Below, piece by piece: positions 33,952 to 44,788 of a stretch of DNA of 44,788 nt. Under the pieces are notes generated by a model that was given only the letters and a program-made list of their open reading frames with translations, did no database searches and had not been told where the DNA came from. How positions within the stretch are numbered: position 1 is the first letter of the stretch; every line of letters begins with the position of its first letter. Position numbers and translations under genes: made by a program. The DNA comes from Propylenella binzhouense (GTDB lineage Bacteria; Pseudomonadota; Alphaproteobacteria; Rhizobiales; Afifellaceae), in assembly GCF_009866965.1 (NCBI RefSeq), contig NZ_SPKJ01000027.1:1-44788 (forward strand). Direction: 5' to 3'.

Positions 33952-34871
33952 GCCGTTTTGGCTCCGAACAGCCCGCTCGGCGCGAAGAAGAGGACGCCCG
34001 CCATCAGGATGTAGATGAGCATCGAGGCGAGCGCGGGTCCGGCCTCGTTGGCGGCTGCCGGCGCCAGGAAGAGCTTGAAGATGTCGGTGGCGAACGAGCG
34101 GCCGAGCGTGTCGACGAGGCCGACCGCGAGCGCGCCGACGAAGGCGCCGCGGATCGAGCCGATGCCGCCGATCACGATCACGACGAAGGCGAGCACGAGA
34201 AGGTCGTCGCCCATCGACGAGCCGACGGAAAGGATCGGCGCCGCCATCAGCCCGGCGAAGCCGGCGAGCATCGCGCCGAAGCCGACGACGCCGGCGAAGA
34301 GGCGGTCGACATCGATCCCGAGCGCGGAAAGCATGCGCGGGTTCGAGGCGCCAGCGCGCACCAGCATGCCGGCGCGGCTCCAGCGCACCAGCACGTAGAG
34401 GAGCGCGGCGACGACCAGCCCGGCGGCGAGGATGGCGAGCCGGTAGACCGGATAGAGCAGGCCGTCCATGAGGAGAATCGAGCCGGAGAGCGCCTCCGGG
34501 ACCGGCAGCGTGCGCGGCGTCGCGCCCCACACCGTGCGGGCGAGCTCGTTCAGGAAGATGATGATGCCGAAGGTTCCGAGCACCTGGTCGAGATGCGAGC
34601 GGCGATAGAGCCGCCGGAAGACCAGCCGCTCAAGAAGGAGGCCGAGCGCGAGCGAGCCGAGCACGGCGAAGGCGAGCGCGGCGAGGAAGTTCGACGTGAG
34701 CGCATAGCCCGCCACGGCGAAATAGGCGCCCATCATGTACTGCACGCCGTGGGCGAGATTGATGAAGTCCATCACGCCGAAGACGAGCGTCAGTCCGGCG
34801 GCGACCAGGAAGAGCAGCACGCCGAGCTGCAGCCCGTTCAGCGTCTGCACCGCGGCGAGGGTGAGGCTCAT
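33948..34871 (-). CDS. livH: Branched-chain-type ABC transporter permease LivH
   Basis: A 307-residue permease with eight or so membrane segments. LivH signatures are GVLLFLVAAGLTLVFGVMDFINLAHG, MMGAYFAVAGYALTS, GTFGIIIFLNELARTVWG and RAGASNPRMLSALGIDVDRLF. ATG 34871 was chosen over the ATG at 34895 because GGAGA lies just upstream of it and the family starts there. It is separated from livK by 75 bp that contain a strong hairpin. Together with LivM it forms the transmembrane channel. Confidence 0.93.
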   Translation of the reverse strand: MSLTLAAVQTLNGLQLGVLLFLVAAGLTLVFGVMDFINLAHGVQYMMGAYFAVAGYALTSNFLAALAFAVLGSLALGLLLERLVFRRLYRRSHLDQVLGTFGIIIFLNELARTVWGATPRTLPVPEALSGSILLMDGLLYPVYRLAILAAGLVVAALLYVLVRWSRAGMLVRAGASNPRMLSALGIDVDRLFAGVVGFGAMLAGFAGLMAAPILSVGSSMGDDLLVLAFVVIVIGGIGSIRGAFVGALAVGLVDTLGRSFATDIFKLFLAPAAANEAGPALASMLIYILMAGVLFFAPSGLFGAKTA

Positions 34872-34898
34872 GCCGGATTGGGTCTCCGGGGGCAATGC

Positions 34899-34925
34899 GA
34901 TCCGGCCCGGCGGGCGGGCCGGATC
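34899..34925 (-). other. Strong intercistronic hairpin between livK and livH
   Basis: GATCCGGCCCG (34899-34909) pairs perfectly with CGGGCCGGATC (34915-34925): an 11-bp stem with a 5-base loop in the 75-bp livK-livH gap. No T-run follows on the reverse strand. It probably protects or processes the livK message so that the binding protein exceeds the permeases, or acts as a partial terminator. Confidence 0.55.
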
Positions 34926-34946
34926 CTCGCGTGGTTGATCGGCCGC

Positions 34947-36119
34947 CTATTTCATCTTGCAGTCGGCGGCGTAGACGTCGCCGTAATCGTCGAAGACCTT
35001 CTCGACGATCTTGACGTCGAACTTGCCGTCGTCCCGCTTCGCCGCCTCGACCAGGTAGAAATCCTGGATCGGGAAATGGTTGGTGTTCATCTTGAAGTCG
35101 CCGCGCACGGAGGGGAAGTCGGCCGCCTCCATGCCCTTCCGGATCGCCGCCTTGTCGGCGAGGTCGCCGTTCGCGGCCTTGACCCCGGCGCCGATCAGCT
35201 GGGCGGCGTCGTAGCCCTGCGCCGCATAGAGCGAGGGCACGTAGCCGTATTCCTTCTCGAAGTCGGCGACGAAGGTCCGGTTCGCGTCGTTCTCCAGGCC
35301 CGTCGTCCATTCGGAGGAGGAGAAGAGCCCGAGTGCGGTCTCCTTCATCGCCGGCAGCGTGGTGCCGTCGACCGTGAAGGCGGAGAGGAAGGGCGTCGAA
35401 TCAGCAAGCCCCGCCTGGCGGTACTGCTTCACGAGGTTGATGCCCATGCCGCCCGGCATGAAGGTGAAGACCGCGTCGGGCTTGGCGGCCGCGATCCGCG
35501 CCATCTCGGCCGAGAAGTCGAGCTGTCCGAGCTGGGTGTAGACCTCGTCCACCACCTCGCCCTTGAAATGGCGCTTGAAGCCCGCGAGCGAATCCTTGCC
35601 GGCCTGATAGTTCGGCGCGATCAGGAACATCCGCTTGTAGCCCTTGTCCTGGGCGTACTTGCCCATGACCTCGTGCATCTGGTCGTTCTGGTAGGATGCC
35701 GAGAAGAAGAAGGGGTTGCAGCCCTTGCCCGCGAGCACCGAGGGGCCGGCATTGCCGCTCACCAGGAACACCTCGCTCTCGGTCACGGGACGCGCCACCG
35801 CGGCCATGACGTTGGAGAAGACGACGCCGGCGATGACCTGGACCTTGTCGCGTTCGATGAGGGCCTTCGCCTTCTCCACGCCGACATCCGGCTTCAGCTC
35901 GTCGTCGACGGTGATCACCTCCGTCTCGACGCCGCCGAGCTTGCCGTCGGCATGCTTGACGGCGAGGAGAAAGCCGTCCCGCATGTGCTCGCCGAGCGCG
36001 GCGGAAGGGCCGGACAGCGTCGACATCAGCCCGATCCTGAGCTTCTCCTGCGCGCTCGCGCCCGACAGCCCCGCCGCGAGCGCCGCGGCGGCGGCCGCCG
36101 CCAGAAGCGTTCTCCTCAT
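34947..36119 (-). CDS. livK: Branched-chain-type ABC transporter substrate-binding protein LivK-like
   Basis: A 390-residue periplasmic binding protein (Peripla_BP_6). The Sec signal peptide spans about residues 1-23 (MRRTLLAAAAAAALAAGLSG, cleavage after ASA). The mature start EKLRIGLMSTLSGPSAALGEHMRDG is typical of family I binding proteins, with GVVFSNVMAAVARPV and the C-terminal VYAADCKMK. ATG 36119 follows GGGAGAAG. It is the first gene of the reverse-strand liv-gcdH operon. Substrate is not defined; similar proteins linked to gcdH-type enzymes serve amino acids or aromatic and dicarboxylic acids. Confidence 0.92.
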   Translation of the reverse strand: MRRTLLAAAAAAALAAGLSGASAQEKLRIGLMSTLSGPSAALGEHMRDGFLLAVKHADGKLGGVETEVITVDDELKPDVGVEKAKALIERDKVQVIAGVVFSNVMAAVARPVTESEVFLVSGNAGPSVLAGKGCNPFFFSASYQNDQMHEVMGKYAQDKGYKRMFLIAPNYQAGKDSLAGFKRHFKGEVVDEVYTQLGQLDFSAEMARIAAAKPDAVFTFMPGGMGINLVKQYRQAGLADSTPFLSAFTVDGTTLPAMKETALGLFSSSEWTTGLENDANRTFVADFEKEYGYVPSLYAAQGYDAAQLIGAGVKAANGDLADKAAIRKGMEAADFPSVRGDFKMNTNHFPIQDFYLVEAAKRDDGKFDVKIVEKVFDDYGDVYAADCKMK

Positions 36120-36278
36120 CGTCTTCTCCCTCGGCGGAGCAGGCCCGCCTTCCCCAATGATCGGGCGACACTAGCGGGAGTAGGCCGCAACCGGCAATGG
36201 GCAGCCGTCGCGGGAGCGGACGCCTTCGGCCCGCCCCGGGCGGTGCGTCGGCGCGGATTCGATCGGAAGGCGGCCCGG

Positions 36279-38955
<2,677 letters not shown>

Positions 38956-39121
38956 TTCGCGCCGCGGCCGGCCGGCGGCCGGGGAGGGCGCCCGCTTCTC
39001 GGCTCGACGGTTCCATCTCGCAGGTGAGCCGGCGCGGAGCCGCCGTTCCGCCCGCCTTCGGCCGGCAACGCCGCCAAGGATCCATGATCTCGCCGCCGTG
39101 CGGCAAGGTTAAAGACCATGG

Positions 39122-39142
39122 TTAAGTGCTTCTTAAGCACTT
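39122..39142 (+). promoter_or_regulatory. CtrA-type box TTAA-N7-TTAA inside a perfect inverted repeat
   Basis: TTAA at 39122-39125 and TTAA at 39133-39136 are separated by exactly seven bases, the CtrA half-site arrangement of alphaproteobacteria. The same stretch forms an 8-bp inverted repeat, AAGTGCTT (39124-39131) and AAGCACTT (39135-39142), spacer CTT. Another TTAA occurs at 39109-39112. It lies 76-96 bp upstream of the Omp start at 39218, in a GC-rich genome where TTAA is rare. This suggests control by CtrA or another dimeric regulator. Confidence 0.55.
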
Positions 39143-39217
39143 CCTCGCATATTTCGTGGCGTAACGGCGAAGTTGCCGAACGCAATCGGGCGCGCCGCGA
39201 ACATGCAAGAGGACGAC

Positions 39218-39976
39218 ATGCTGAGATTCACCAGGATCGCGCTCGCCGCCTGCGCGTCGGCCGCCGCGATGTCGGCGGCGATGGCGGCCGACATGCCGGT
39301 CTACGTGCCGGAGGTGACGCCGATGCCCGTCCCGGAAGTGCCGGTCGCCGTGAGCGGCTGGTACCTGCGCGGCGACATCGGCTACAAGATCTACCAGGAT
39401 CCCAATCCCAAGTTCAACGATCCGCTGACCGGCCCGATCGGCTTCTCGAACAACAGCATCGAGGATACCGGCATGGTCGGCGCCGGCATCGGCTACAAGT
39501 TCAACAACTTCCTGCGCGCCGACATCACGGCGGATTACGAGTGGCCGGCGAAGTTCAAGGGCAATTCCGACTGCGCCTGCGAGTTGGCGACGGAATACGC
39601 CGACATCTCCGCCTTCACCACGATGGTGAACGCCTATATCGACCTCGGCTATTATGCCGGCTTCTCGCCCTATGTCGGCGCGGGCATCGGCGCGTCCTAC
39701 GTCACGGCCGATAACGGCTACGGGACCGTGCAGAAGGACGGCTCCATCACCCGCTACGATTATTCCGGGTCGTCCTCGAAGTGGAATTTCGCCTGGGCGC
39801 TGATGGCGGGCGTCGGCTACGAGTTCTCGCCGAATCTGGCGCTCGATGTCGGCTACCGCTACCTCAATCTCGGCAGTGCCGAATCGCCGGTTCTCCAGGG
39901 CCTGACGAGCCGCATCAAGTACGAGGATCTGTCCGCGCACGAGATCCGGGTGGGCCTGCGCTACACGATCTACTGA
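39218..39976 (+). CDS. Outer-membrane beta-barrel protein, Omp25/Omp31-like
   Basis: A 252-residue outer-membrane protein. The signal peptide is about residues 1-25 (MLRFTRIALAACASAAAMSA, cleavage near AMAA-D). The mature protein has alternating strand patterns ending in aromatic residues (GWYLRGDIGYKIY, GAGIGYKFNNFLRADITADYEW, AWALMAGVGYEFSPNLALDVGYRYLNLG) and ends VGLRYTIY with the C-terminal aromatic residue required for BAM-dependent insertion. It should form an eight-stranded barrel. ATG 39218 is used because AAGAGGA lies just upstream. It is probably a monocistronic gene, ended by the strong terminator at 40002-40030 and preceded by a CtrA-like site. Confidence 0.9.
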   Translation: MLRFTRIALAACASAAAMSAAMAADMPVYVPEVTPMPVPEVPVAVSGWYLRGDIGYKIYQDPNPKFNDPLTGPIGFSNNSIEDTGMVGAGIGYKFNNFLRADITADYEWPAKFKGNSDCACELATEYADISAFTTMVNAYIDLGYYAGFSPYVGAGIGASYVTADNGYGTVQKDGSITRYDYSGSSSKWNFAWALMAGVGYEFSPNLALDVGYRYLNLGSAESPVLQGLTSRIKYEDLSAHEIRVGLRYTIY

Positions 39977-40001
39977 CCACGCTGTCCGAGCAGGGCGGAT
40001 G

Positions 40002-40030
40002 CGGCGGGCCAAGGCCCGCCGTTCTCTTTT
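40002..40030 (+). terminator. Intrinsic terminator after the Omp gene
   Basis: CGGCGGGCC (40002-40010) pairs with GGCCCGCCG (40013-40021) around AA, followed by TTCTCTTTT. The 9-bp GC stem with T-rich tail, 26 bp after the Omp stop, is a textbook rho-independent terminator. Confidence 0.9.
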
Positions 40031-40085
40031 GTCGCGGGCCCCGCGCCAGCGGCCGCCTCCTTTTCTGTTGCGGCCCGAACCGTTT

Positions 40086-40150
40086 CGTCCTATCGCCGCC
40101 GACGGGACACCCCTCCCCACCGAGGGGCGCCTATCTGAAAGGGTAGCGAC
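40086..40150 (+). ncRNA. Candidate serC leader RNA (two hairpins) ahead of serC
   Basis: CCCCTC (40110-40115) pairs with GAGGGG (40122-40127), loop CCCACC. Immediately after, CGC-C-TA (40128-40133) pairs with TAGCG (40144-40148), leaving a loop that contains AAAGGG, the ribosome-binding site of serC at 40151. The alphaproteobacterial serC RNA motif is known to sit just here, upstream of serC-serA operons. I recognise the position and general layout, not a covariance match. Confidence 0.5.
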
Positions 40151-41326
40151 ATGGCGAATATTGAAAGACCGGCCGCCCGGCCGGCGAATCCGTGCTTTTC
40201 CACAGGGCCCACGGCGAAGCGGCCCGGCTGGTCTCCCGCAGTCCTCGCGAACGCCCTGGTCGGCCGTTCGCACCGCTCCAAAGAGGGCAAGGCGCGCCTG
40301 AAGCAGGCGATCGAGGAGACCCGCACCCTGCTCGGCGTGCCGGCCGGCTATCGCATCGGCATCGTTCCCGCCTCCGATACCGGCGCCGTCGAGATGGCGC
40401 TCTGGTCGCTGCTCGGCGCCCGCGGCGTGGACGTGCTCGCCTGGGAGAGCTTCGGCCGCGACTGGGTCACCGACGTCGTGAAGCAGCTCAAGCTCGCGGA
40501 TGTCCGCGTGCTCGAGGCAGGCTACGGCGAGCTTCCCGATCTCGGCGCGGTCGATTTCGCGCGTGACGTGATCTTCACCTGGAACGGCACGACCTCCGGC
40601 GTGCGCGTGCCGAACGGCGACTGGATCCCGGCCGACCGGGAAGGCCTCACGATCTGCGACGCGACGAGCGCCGCCTTCGCGATGGACCTTCCCTTCGACA
40701 AGCTCGATGTCGTGACCTTCTCCTGGCAGAAGGTGATGGGCGGCGAGGCGCAGCACGGCATGCTGATCCTTTCGCCGCGCGCGGTCGAGCGGCTGCAGTC
40801 CTACAATCCGGCCTGGCCGATGCCGAAGATCTTCCGCATGACGAAGGGCGGCAAGCTCAACGAGGGCATCTTCGCGGGCGAGACCATCAACACGCCCTCC
40901 ATGCTGGTCGTCGAGGACTATCTCGACGCGCTCGCCTGGGCGCGCTCGCTCGGCGGGCTTGAGGCGCTCTTCGGGCGCGCCGACGCCAATGCGAAGGCGA
41001 TGGCGGATTGGGTCGCCCGGACGCCCTGGGTCGGGTTCCTCCCGCGCGATCCCGCGGTGCGGTCGAACACCTGCGCCTGCCTCGCGATCGTCGATCCCGA
41101 CATCCTCCGGCTCGACGCCGAGACGCAGGCGGAGGTCGCCAAGGGCATCGTCGCCGTTCTCGAGGCCGAGAAGGTCGCCTACGACATAGCGAGCTATCGC
41201 GACGCGCCGGCCGGCCTCCGGATCTGGACGGGGGCCACGGTCGAGACCTCGGATCTCGAGGCGCTGCTGCCCTGGCTCGACTGGGCCTTCGCGACCCAGA
41301 AGGCCGAGCTCAAGGCCGCCGCCTGA
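40151..41326 (+). CDS. serC: Phosphoserine aminotransferase
   Basis: A 391-residue PLP-dependent aminotransferase of the alphaproteobacterial/Methanosarcina-type SerC. Visible motifs are [16 protein letters not shown] near the start, [49 protein letters not shown] and the PLP lysine Lys194 in FSWQKVMGG. It converts 3-phosphohydroxypyruvate and glutamate to phosphoserine, the second step of serine synthesis. Serine feeds glycine and one-carbon units, which fits the methyl metabolism seen elsewhere in the window. The gene follows the candidate serC leader and is followed by serA after 77 bp, in one operon. Confidence 0.95.
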   Translation: MANIERPAARPANPCFSTGPTAKRPGWSPAVLANALVGRSHRSKEGKARLKQAIEETRTLLGVPAGYRIGIVPASDTGAVEMALWSLLGARGVDVLAWESFGRDWVTDVVKQLKLADVRVLEAGYGELPDLGAVDFARDVIFTWNGTTSGVRVPNGDWIPADREGLTICDATSAAFAMDLPFDKLDVVTFSWQKVMGGEAQHGMLILSPRAVERLQSYNPAWPMPKIFRMTKGGKLNEGIFAGETINTPSMLVVEDYLDALAWARSLGGLEALFGRADANAKAMADWVARTPWVGFLPRDPAVRSNTCACLAIVDPDILRLDAETQAEVAKGIVAVLEAEKVAYDIASYRDAPAGLRIWTGATVETSDLEALLPWLDWAFATQKAELKAAA

Positions 41327-41403
41327 GCGGCGGCCGAAGCCATCCTCTTCGAAACTTCAGGGCGGGTGCGGCAGGGCCGCGCCTGCCGGCTCGCGAGCAC
41401 ATC

Positions 41404-42990
41404 ATGGCACCCCGCGTTCTGATTTCCGACAGCCTTTCCGAAACCGCCGTCCAGGTCTTCCGCGACCGCGGCATCGAAACCGACTTCCGGCCGAATCTCG
41501 GCAAGGACAAGGAGGCCCTCCTCGCCGCGATCGGCGAGTATGACGGCCTCGCCATCCGCTCGGCGACCAAGGTCACCGAGAAGCTGATCCAGGCGGCCGG
41601 CAGGCTCCGCGTGGTCGGGCGTGCCGGCATCGGCGTCGACAATGTCGACATCCCGGCCGCCACCGCCAAGGGCATCATCGTGATGAACACGCCCTTCGGC
41701 AATTCCATCACCACCGCCGAGCATGCGATCGCCATGCTCCTCGCCTGCGCCCGCCAGATCCCCGCCGCCGACGCCTCGACCCAGGCGGGCAAGTGGGAGA
41801 AGAACCGCTTCATGGGCGTCGAGCTCACCTCGAAGACGCTCGGCATCATCGGCTGCGGCAATATCGGCTCGATCGTGGCCGAGCGGGCGCAGGGCCTCGC
41901 CATGCGCGTCATCGCCTACGACCCGTTCCTCTCCGACGAGCGCGCGCTCGAGCTCGGCGTGGAGAAGGTGGACCTCGGCGAGCTCTTCCAGCGCGCCGAC
42001 TTCATCACGCTCCACACGCCGCTCACGGACAAGACGCGCAACATCATCGACGCGAAGGCGATCGCGAAGATGAAGGACGGCGTGCGGATCGTGAACTGCG
42101 CCCGCGGCGGGCTGATCGTCGAGGAGGACCTGCGCAAGGCGCTCGACAGCGGCAAGGTGGCCGGCGCCGCGATCGACGTGTTCAGCGAGGAACCGGCGAC
42201 TGCGAACGTCCTCTTCGGTGCCCCGAACGTCGTCTGCACGCCGCATCTCGGTGCCTCCACGACGGAGGCGCAGGAGAACGTGGCGATCCAGATCGCCGAG
42301 CAGATGGCCGACTATCTGACGACCGGCGCCGTCCGGCATGCCATCAACATGCCCTCGATCACGGCCGAGGAGGCCCCGCGGCTGGTGCCGTTCGTCCGCC
42401 TCGCCGAGCAGCTCGGCTCGTTCGCGGGCCAGCTCACCGAATCGGGCGCGAAGGCGATCCGGCTCGAATATGAGGGCGCGGTGGCCGACATGAACACGCG
42501 CGCGCTCACCGCCGCCGCGCTCGCCGGCTTCCTCACGCCGCAGCTCCAGACCGTCAACATGGTCTCCGCGCCGGCCTATGCGAAGGAGCGCGGCATCAGG
42601 GTCGAGGAGACCCGGCGCGAGCAGGCCGGCGCCTACGAGAGCTACATGCGCCTGACCGTCGTCACCGAGCGCCAGGAGCGCTCGGTCGCCGGCACCGTCT
42701 TCTCCGACGGCAAGCCCCGCGTCATCCAGATCAAGGGCATCAACATGGAGGCCGAGCTCACCGAGCGGATGCTCTACATCACGAATCGCGACAAGCCGGG
42801 CTTCATCGGCCGGCTCGGCACCACGCTCGGCGAGGCCGGGGTCAACATCGCCGGCATGCAACTCGGCCGCGACCACGAAGGCGGCGACGCGATCGCGCTC
42901 GTCTCGGTCGACCAGGCGATCGCGCCGGAGATTTTGGAAGCCGTGCAGGCGATTCCGAATGTGATCCAGGCGCGGCCGCTGACATTCTGA
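41404..42990 (+). CDS. serA: D-3-phosphoglycerate dehydrogenase
   Basis: A 528-residue long-form SerA. The N-terminal catalytic part has VVGRAGIGVDNVDI, the NAD loop GIIGCGNIGSIVAERA, VNCARGGLIVEEDL (catalytic Arg and Glu) and TPHLGASTTEAQ (catalytic His). Residues from about 320 form the intervening ASB domain, and about 455-528 an ACT domain (MLYITNRDKPGFIGRLGTTLG), which usually binds serine for feedback control. It oxidises 3-phosphoglycerate to 3-phosphohydroxypyruvate, the first step of serine synthesis. It is downstream of serC with a short gap, and its message probably ends near the hairpins at 42998-43055. Confidence 0.96.
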   Translation: MAPRVLISDSLSETAVQVFRDRGIETDFRPNLGKDKEALLAAIGEYDGLAIRSATKVTEKLIQAAGRLRVVGRAGIGVDNVDIPAATAKGIIVMNTPFGNSITTAEHAIAMLLACARQIPAADASTQAGKWEKNRFMGVELTSKTLGIIGCGNIGSIVAERAQGLAMRVIAYDPFLSDERALELGVEKVDLGELFQRADFITLHTPLTDKTRNIIDAKAIAKMKDGVRIVNCARGGLIVEEDLRKALDSGKVAGAAIDVFSEEPATANVLFGAPNVVCTPHLGASTTEAQENVAIQIAEQMADYLTTGAVRHAINMPSITAEEAPRLVPFVRLAEQLGSFAGQLTESGAKAIRLEYEGAVADMNTRALTAAALAGFLTPQLQTVNMVSAPAYAKERGIRVEETRREQAGAYESYMRLTVVTERQERSVAGTVFSDGKPRVIQIKGINMEAELTERMLYITNRDKPGFIGRLGTTLGEAGVNIAGMQLGRDHEGGDAIALVSVDQAIAPEILEAVQAIPNVIQARPLTF

Positions 42991-42997
42991 TCGGTGC

Positions 42998-43026
42998 TTG
43001 GGCTCACCGCCCAAACGCACTATAGA
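42998..43026 (+). promoter_or_regulatory. Sigma-70-type promoter for purA with an inverted repeat over the -35 box
   Basis: TTGGGC (42998-43003) and TATAGA (43021-43026) are separated by 17 bases, close to the vegetative consensus. TTGGGC also pairs with GCCCAA (43009-43014) with a TCACC loop, making a small inverted repeat across the -35 region. Transcription would start near 43033, at the foot of the next hairpin. Confidence 0.55.
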
Positions 43027-43031
43027 AGGGC

Positions 43032-43063
43032 ACGCTCCGGCTAAGGCCGGAGCGTTTCCGTTT
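43032..43063 (+). terminator. 10-bp GC hairpin between serA and purA
   Basis: ACGCTCCGGC (43032-43041) pairs perfectly with GCCGGAGCGT (43046-43055) around TAAG, followed by TTCCGTTTC. It may terminate the serA transcript. If the promoter at 42998-43026 is used, the same hairpin would also form the 5' end of the purA transcript, 25 bp before the ATG. Confidence 0.65.
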
Positions 43064-43079
43064 CAACCAGAGGCTCATC

Positions 43080-44375
43080 ATGGCCAACGTGGTGGTCGTC
43101 GGCTCGCAATGGGGCGACGAAGGCAAGGGCAAGATCGTGGACTGGCTCTCGGAGCGCGCCGACGTGGTGGTGCGCTTCCAGGGCGGGCACAATGCCGGGC
43201 ACACGCTCGTCATCGAAGGGACCTCGTACAAGCTGAGCCTGCTTCCCTCCGGCGTCGTCCGTCCCGGCAAGCTCGCCGTCATCGGCAACGGCGTCGTCCT
43301 CGATCCGCATGCGCTCGTCGCCGAGATCGAGCGGCTCGCCGCCCAGGGCGTGTCGGTGACGCCCGAGAATCTGCGGATCGCGGACAACGCCACGCTGATT
43401 CTCTCGCTCCACCAGCAGCTCGACGCCATGCGCGAGGGCGCCGCCGCCCCCGAGGCCAAGATCGGCACGACCGGCCGCGGCATCGGCCCGGCCTACGAGG
43501 ACAAGGTCGGACGCCGCGCGATCCGCGTGATGGACCTCGCCGATCTCGCCGCGCTGCCCGCCAAGATCGACCGGCTCCTCGTCCACCACAACGCCATCCG
43601 GCGCGGGCTGGAGCAGCCGCTGATCGATCCGGAGGCGATCTATAGCGAGCTCGCGTCGATCGCCGATCGGCTCCTGCCGTTCATGGACACCACCTGGGAC
43701 CTCCTCGACCGGCGCCGCCGCGACGGCGCGCGGATCCTGTTCGAGGGCGCCCAGGGCGCGCTCCTCGACATCGATCACGGCACCTATCCCTACGTGACCT
43801 CGTCGAATACCGTCGCCGGGCAGGCGGCCACGGGCTCTGGCCTCGGGCCTCATGCGCTGTCCTACGTGCTCGGCATCGCCAAGGCCTACACGACCCGGGT
43901 GGGGCAGGGGCCGTTCCCGACCGAGCAGACGAACGAGATCGGCGACTTCCTCGGCGAGCGCGGCCGGGAATTCGGCACGGTGACGGGGCGCAAGCGCCGC
44001 TGCGGCTGGTTCGACGCGGTCATCGTGCGCCAGATGGTCAAGGTCTCAGGGATCGACGGCATCGCGCTCACGAAGCTCGACGTGCTCGACGGCATGGAGA
44101 CGCTGCGGATCTGCGTCGGCTACGAGTTCAACGGCAGGCGGATCGACCGGCTGCCGGCGAGCCAGGCCGCGCAGGCCGAACTGGTGCCGGTCTACGAGGA
44201 CATGGAGGGCTGGCGGGGCTCCACGGCCGGCGCGCGTAGCTGGGCGGACCTCCCGGCCCAGGCGGTGAAATATGTCCGCCACATCGAGGAGCTGATCGAG
44301 GCGCCGATCGCGCTCCTCTCCACCAGTCCCGAGCGGGACGACACGATTCTTGTCCGCGACCCGTTTCAGGATTAG
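43080..44375 (+). CDS. purA: Adenylosuccinate synthetase
   Basis: A 431-residue enzyme of standard length. The GTP-binding start [23 protein letters not shown] includes the catalytic Asp13; [13 protein letters not shown] includes His41. Further motifs are [48 protein letters not shown] and [14 protein letters not shown]. It makes adenylosuccinate from IMP and aspartate in AMP synthesis. The ATG at 43080 follows AGAGG. It probably has its own promoter just upstream and is followed 38 bp later by an unrelated partial gene. Confidence 0.97.
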   Translation: MANVVVVGSQWGDEGKGKIVDWLSERADVVVRFQGGHNAGHTLVIEGTSYKLSLLPSGVVRPGKLAVIGNGVVLDPHALVAEIERLAAQGVSVTPENLRIADNATLILSLHQQLDAMREGAAAPEAKIGTTGRGIGPAYEDKVGRRAIRVMDLADLAALPAKIDRLLVHHNAIRRGLEQPLIDPEAIYSELASIADRLLPFMDTTWDLLDRRRRDGARILFEGAQGALLDIDHGTYPYVTSSNTVAGQAATGSGLGPHALSYVLGIAKAYTTRVGQGPFPTEQTNEIGDFLGERGREFGTVTGRKRRCGWFDAVIVRQMVKVSGIDGIALTKLDVLDGMETLRICVGYEFNGRRIDRLPASQAAQAELVPVYEDMEGWRGSTAGARSWADLPAQAVKYVRHIEELIEAPIALLSTSPERDDTILVRDPFQD

Positions 44376-44413
44376 TCCCTGAGAGGGGGATCCGGAATCA
44401 CGACGGAACAGCC

Positions 44414-44788
44414 ATGCCGGACTACACGTCCATCCTCCGACGCTCCCTCGCCGCGCTCCCGGACCAATCTGCGGCGACGCGGCAGCAAGTCTATGCACGC
44501 GCGCGCTCGGCCCTCGAGCGCCAGCTCGAAAAGATGGATCCGCCGCTGCCGCCGGAGCAGCGGGAGGCCCAGCTCGCCCGGCTCGAAGGCTCGATCGCGG
44601 AAGTAGAGGCGGAAGCCGCCGCCGCCGACCGGGAGATGGCGGCGCTCGAACCGGCGCCCGGAGAGGGTGCTCGGCCGGGCGCACCGGAACGGGAGGCTCC
44701 ACCCGATGCCGCGCCTCCCGCCGCGGCGGGACGGCCGAGCCCGCCCCCGCCCCCGCCGCAACGAGAGGGCAGGGCGCCCGGCGAGCCG
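44414..44788 (+). CDS. Unknown protein with coiled-coil and Pro/Ala-rich region (partial, runs off the window)
   Basis: Only the first 125 codons are present. MPDYTSILRRSLAALPDQSAATRQQVYARARSALERQLEKM is followed by a Glu/Ala-rich segment with coiled-coil character and then a Pro/Arg-rich, low-complexity region (PPPPPPQREGR). This start resembles a group of alphaproteobacterial proteins with a conserved N-terminal helical part and a later membrane segment, often found near purA, but I cannot assign a function. No signal peptide is visible in the N-terminus. Confidence 0.7.
   Translation, partial: MPDYTSILRRSLAALPDQSAATRQQVYARARSALERQLEKMDPPLPPEQREAQLARLEGSIAEVEAEAAAADREMAALEPAPGEGARPGAPEREAPPDAAPPAAAGRPSPPPPPPQREGRAPGEP

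Overview
The window is GC-rich (roughly two thirds or more G+C by eye) chromosomal DNA, very probably from an alphaproteobacterium of the Hyphomicrobiales type. The evidence is a perfect EcfG-type stress promoter (GGAAC-N16-CGTT), a CtrA-type box (TTAA-N7-TTAA) in front of an Omp25-like porin, a serC leader-like structure ahead of serC-serA, several HWE/HisKA_2 sensor kinases, and close protein resemblance to this group. No rRNA, tRNA, CRISPR array, insertion sequence or prophage was seen.

Left part (1-21135) is built around corrinoid-dependent methyl transfer. It holds a methyltetrahydrofolate:corrinoid methyltransferase (cut by the window edge), a PF13769 small protein, a DUF1638 protein, a corrinoid carrier with the DxHxxG motif, two non-pyrrolysine MttB-superfamily methyltransferases, a betaine-homocysteine methyltransferase (bmt) and a dimethylglycine/sarcosine dehydrogenase-like flavoprotein with GcvT domains. 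Together they suggest that a methylated amine is stripped of methyl groups, which pass through the corrinoid protein to tetrahydrofolate and through homocysteine or GcvT chemistry to one-carbon metabolism. Interleaved are a three-gene CHASE3 kinase/response-regulator operon, a hybrid kinase, a CHASE-PAS-HWE kinase, an unusual acyl-CoA dehydrogenase, an entericidin-like lipoprotein gene, and two toxin-antitoxin modules (RES/DUF2384 and TumE/HVO_A0114) that flank the dehydrogenase gene.

Middle part (21391-29614) is one forward operon divergent from the second mttB-like gene: a Tat-exported solute-binding protein, two permeases, a fused double ATPase, an iron-type alcohol dehydrogenase and an enolase-superfamily enzyme. 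Its substrate is unknown; linkage to mttB suggests a betaine or another N-methylated compound. A 5'-truncated PKHD-type hydroxylase remnant follows.

Right part has a reverse-strand operon livK-livH-livM-livG-livF-gcdH (branched-chain-type uptake plus glutaryl-CoA dehydrogenase), and then housekeeping genes: rpe, pgm, an outer-membrane beta-barrel gene, serC, serA and purA, ending in a partial unknown gene. The most interesting material is the aerobic corrinoid methyltransfer island with its two MttB branches, its inverted-repeat operators, and its accessory families of unknown function.
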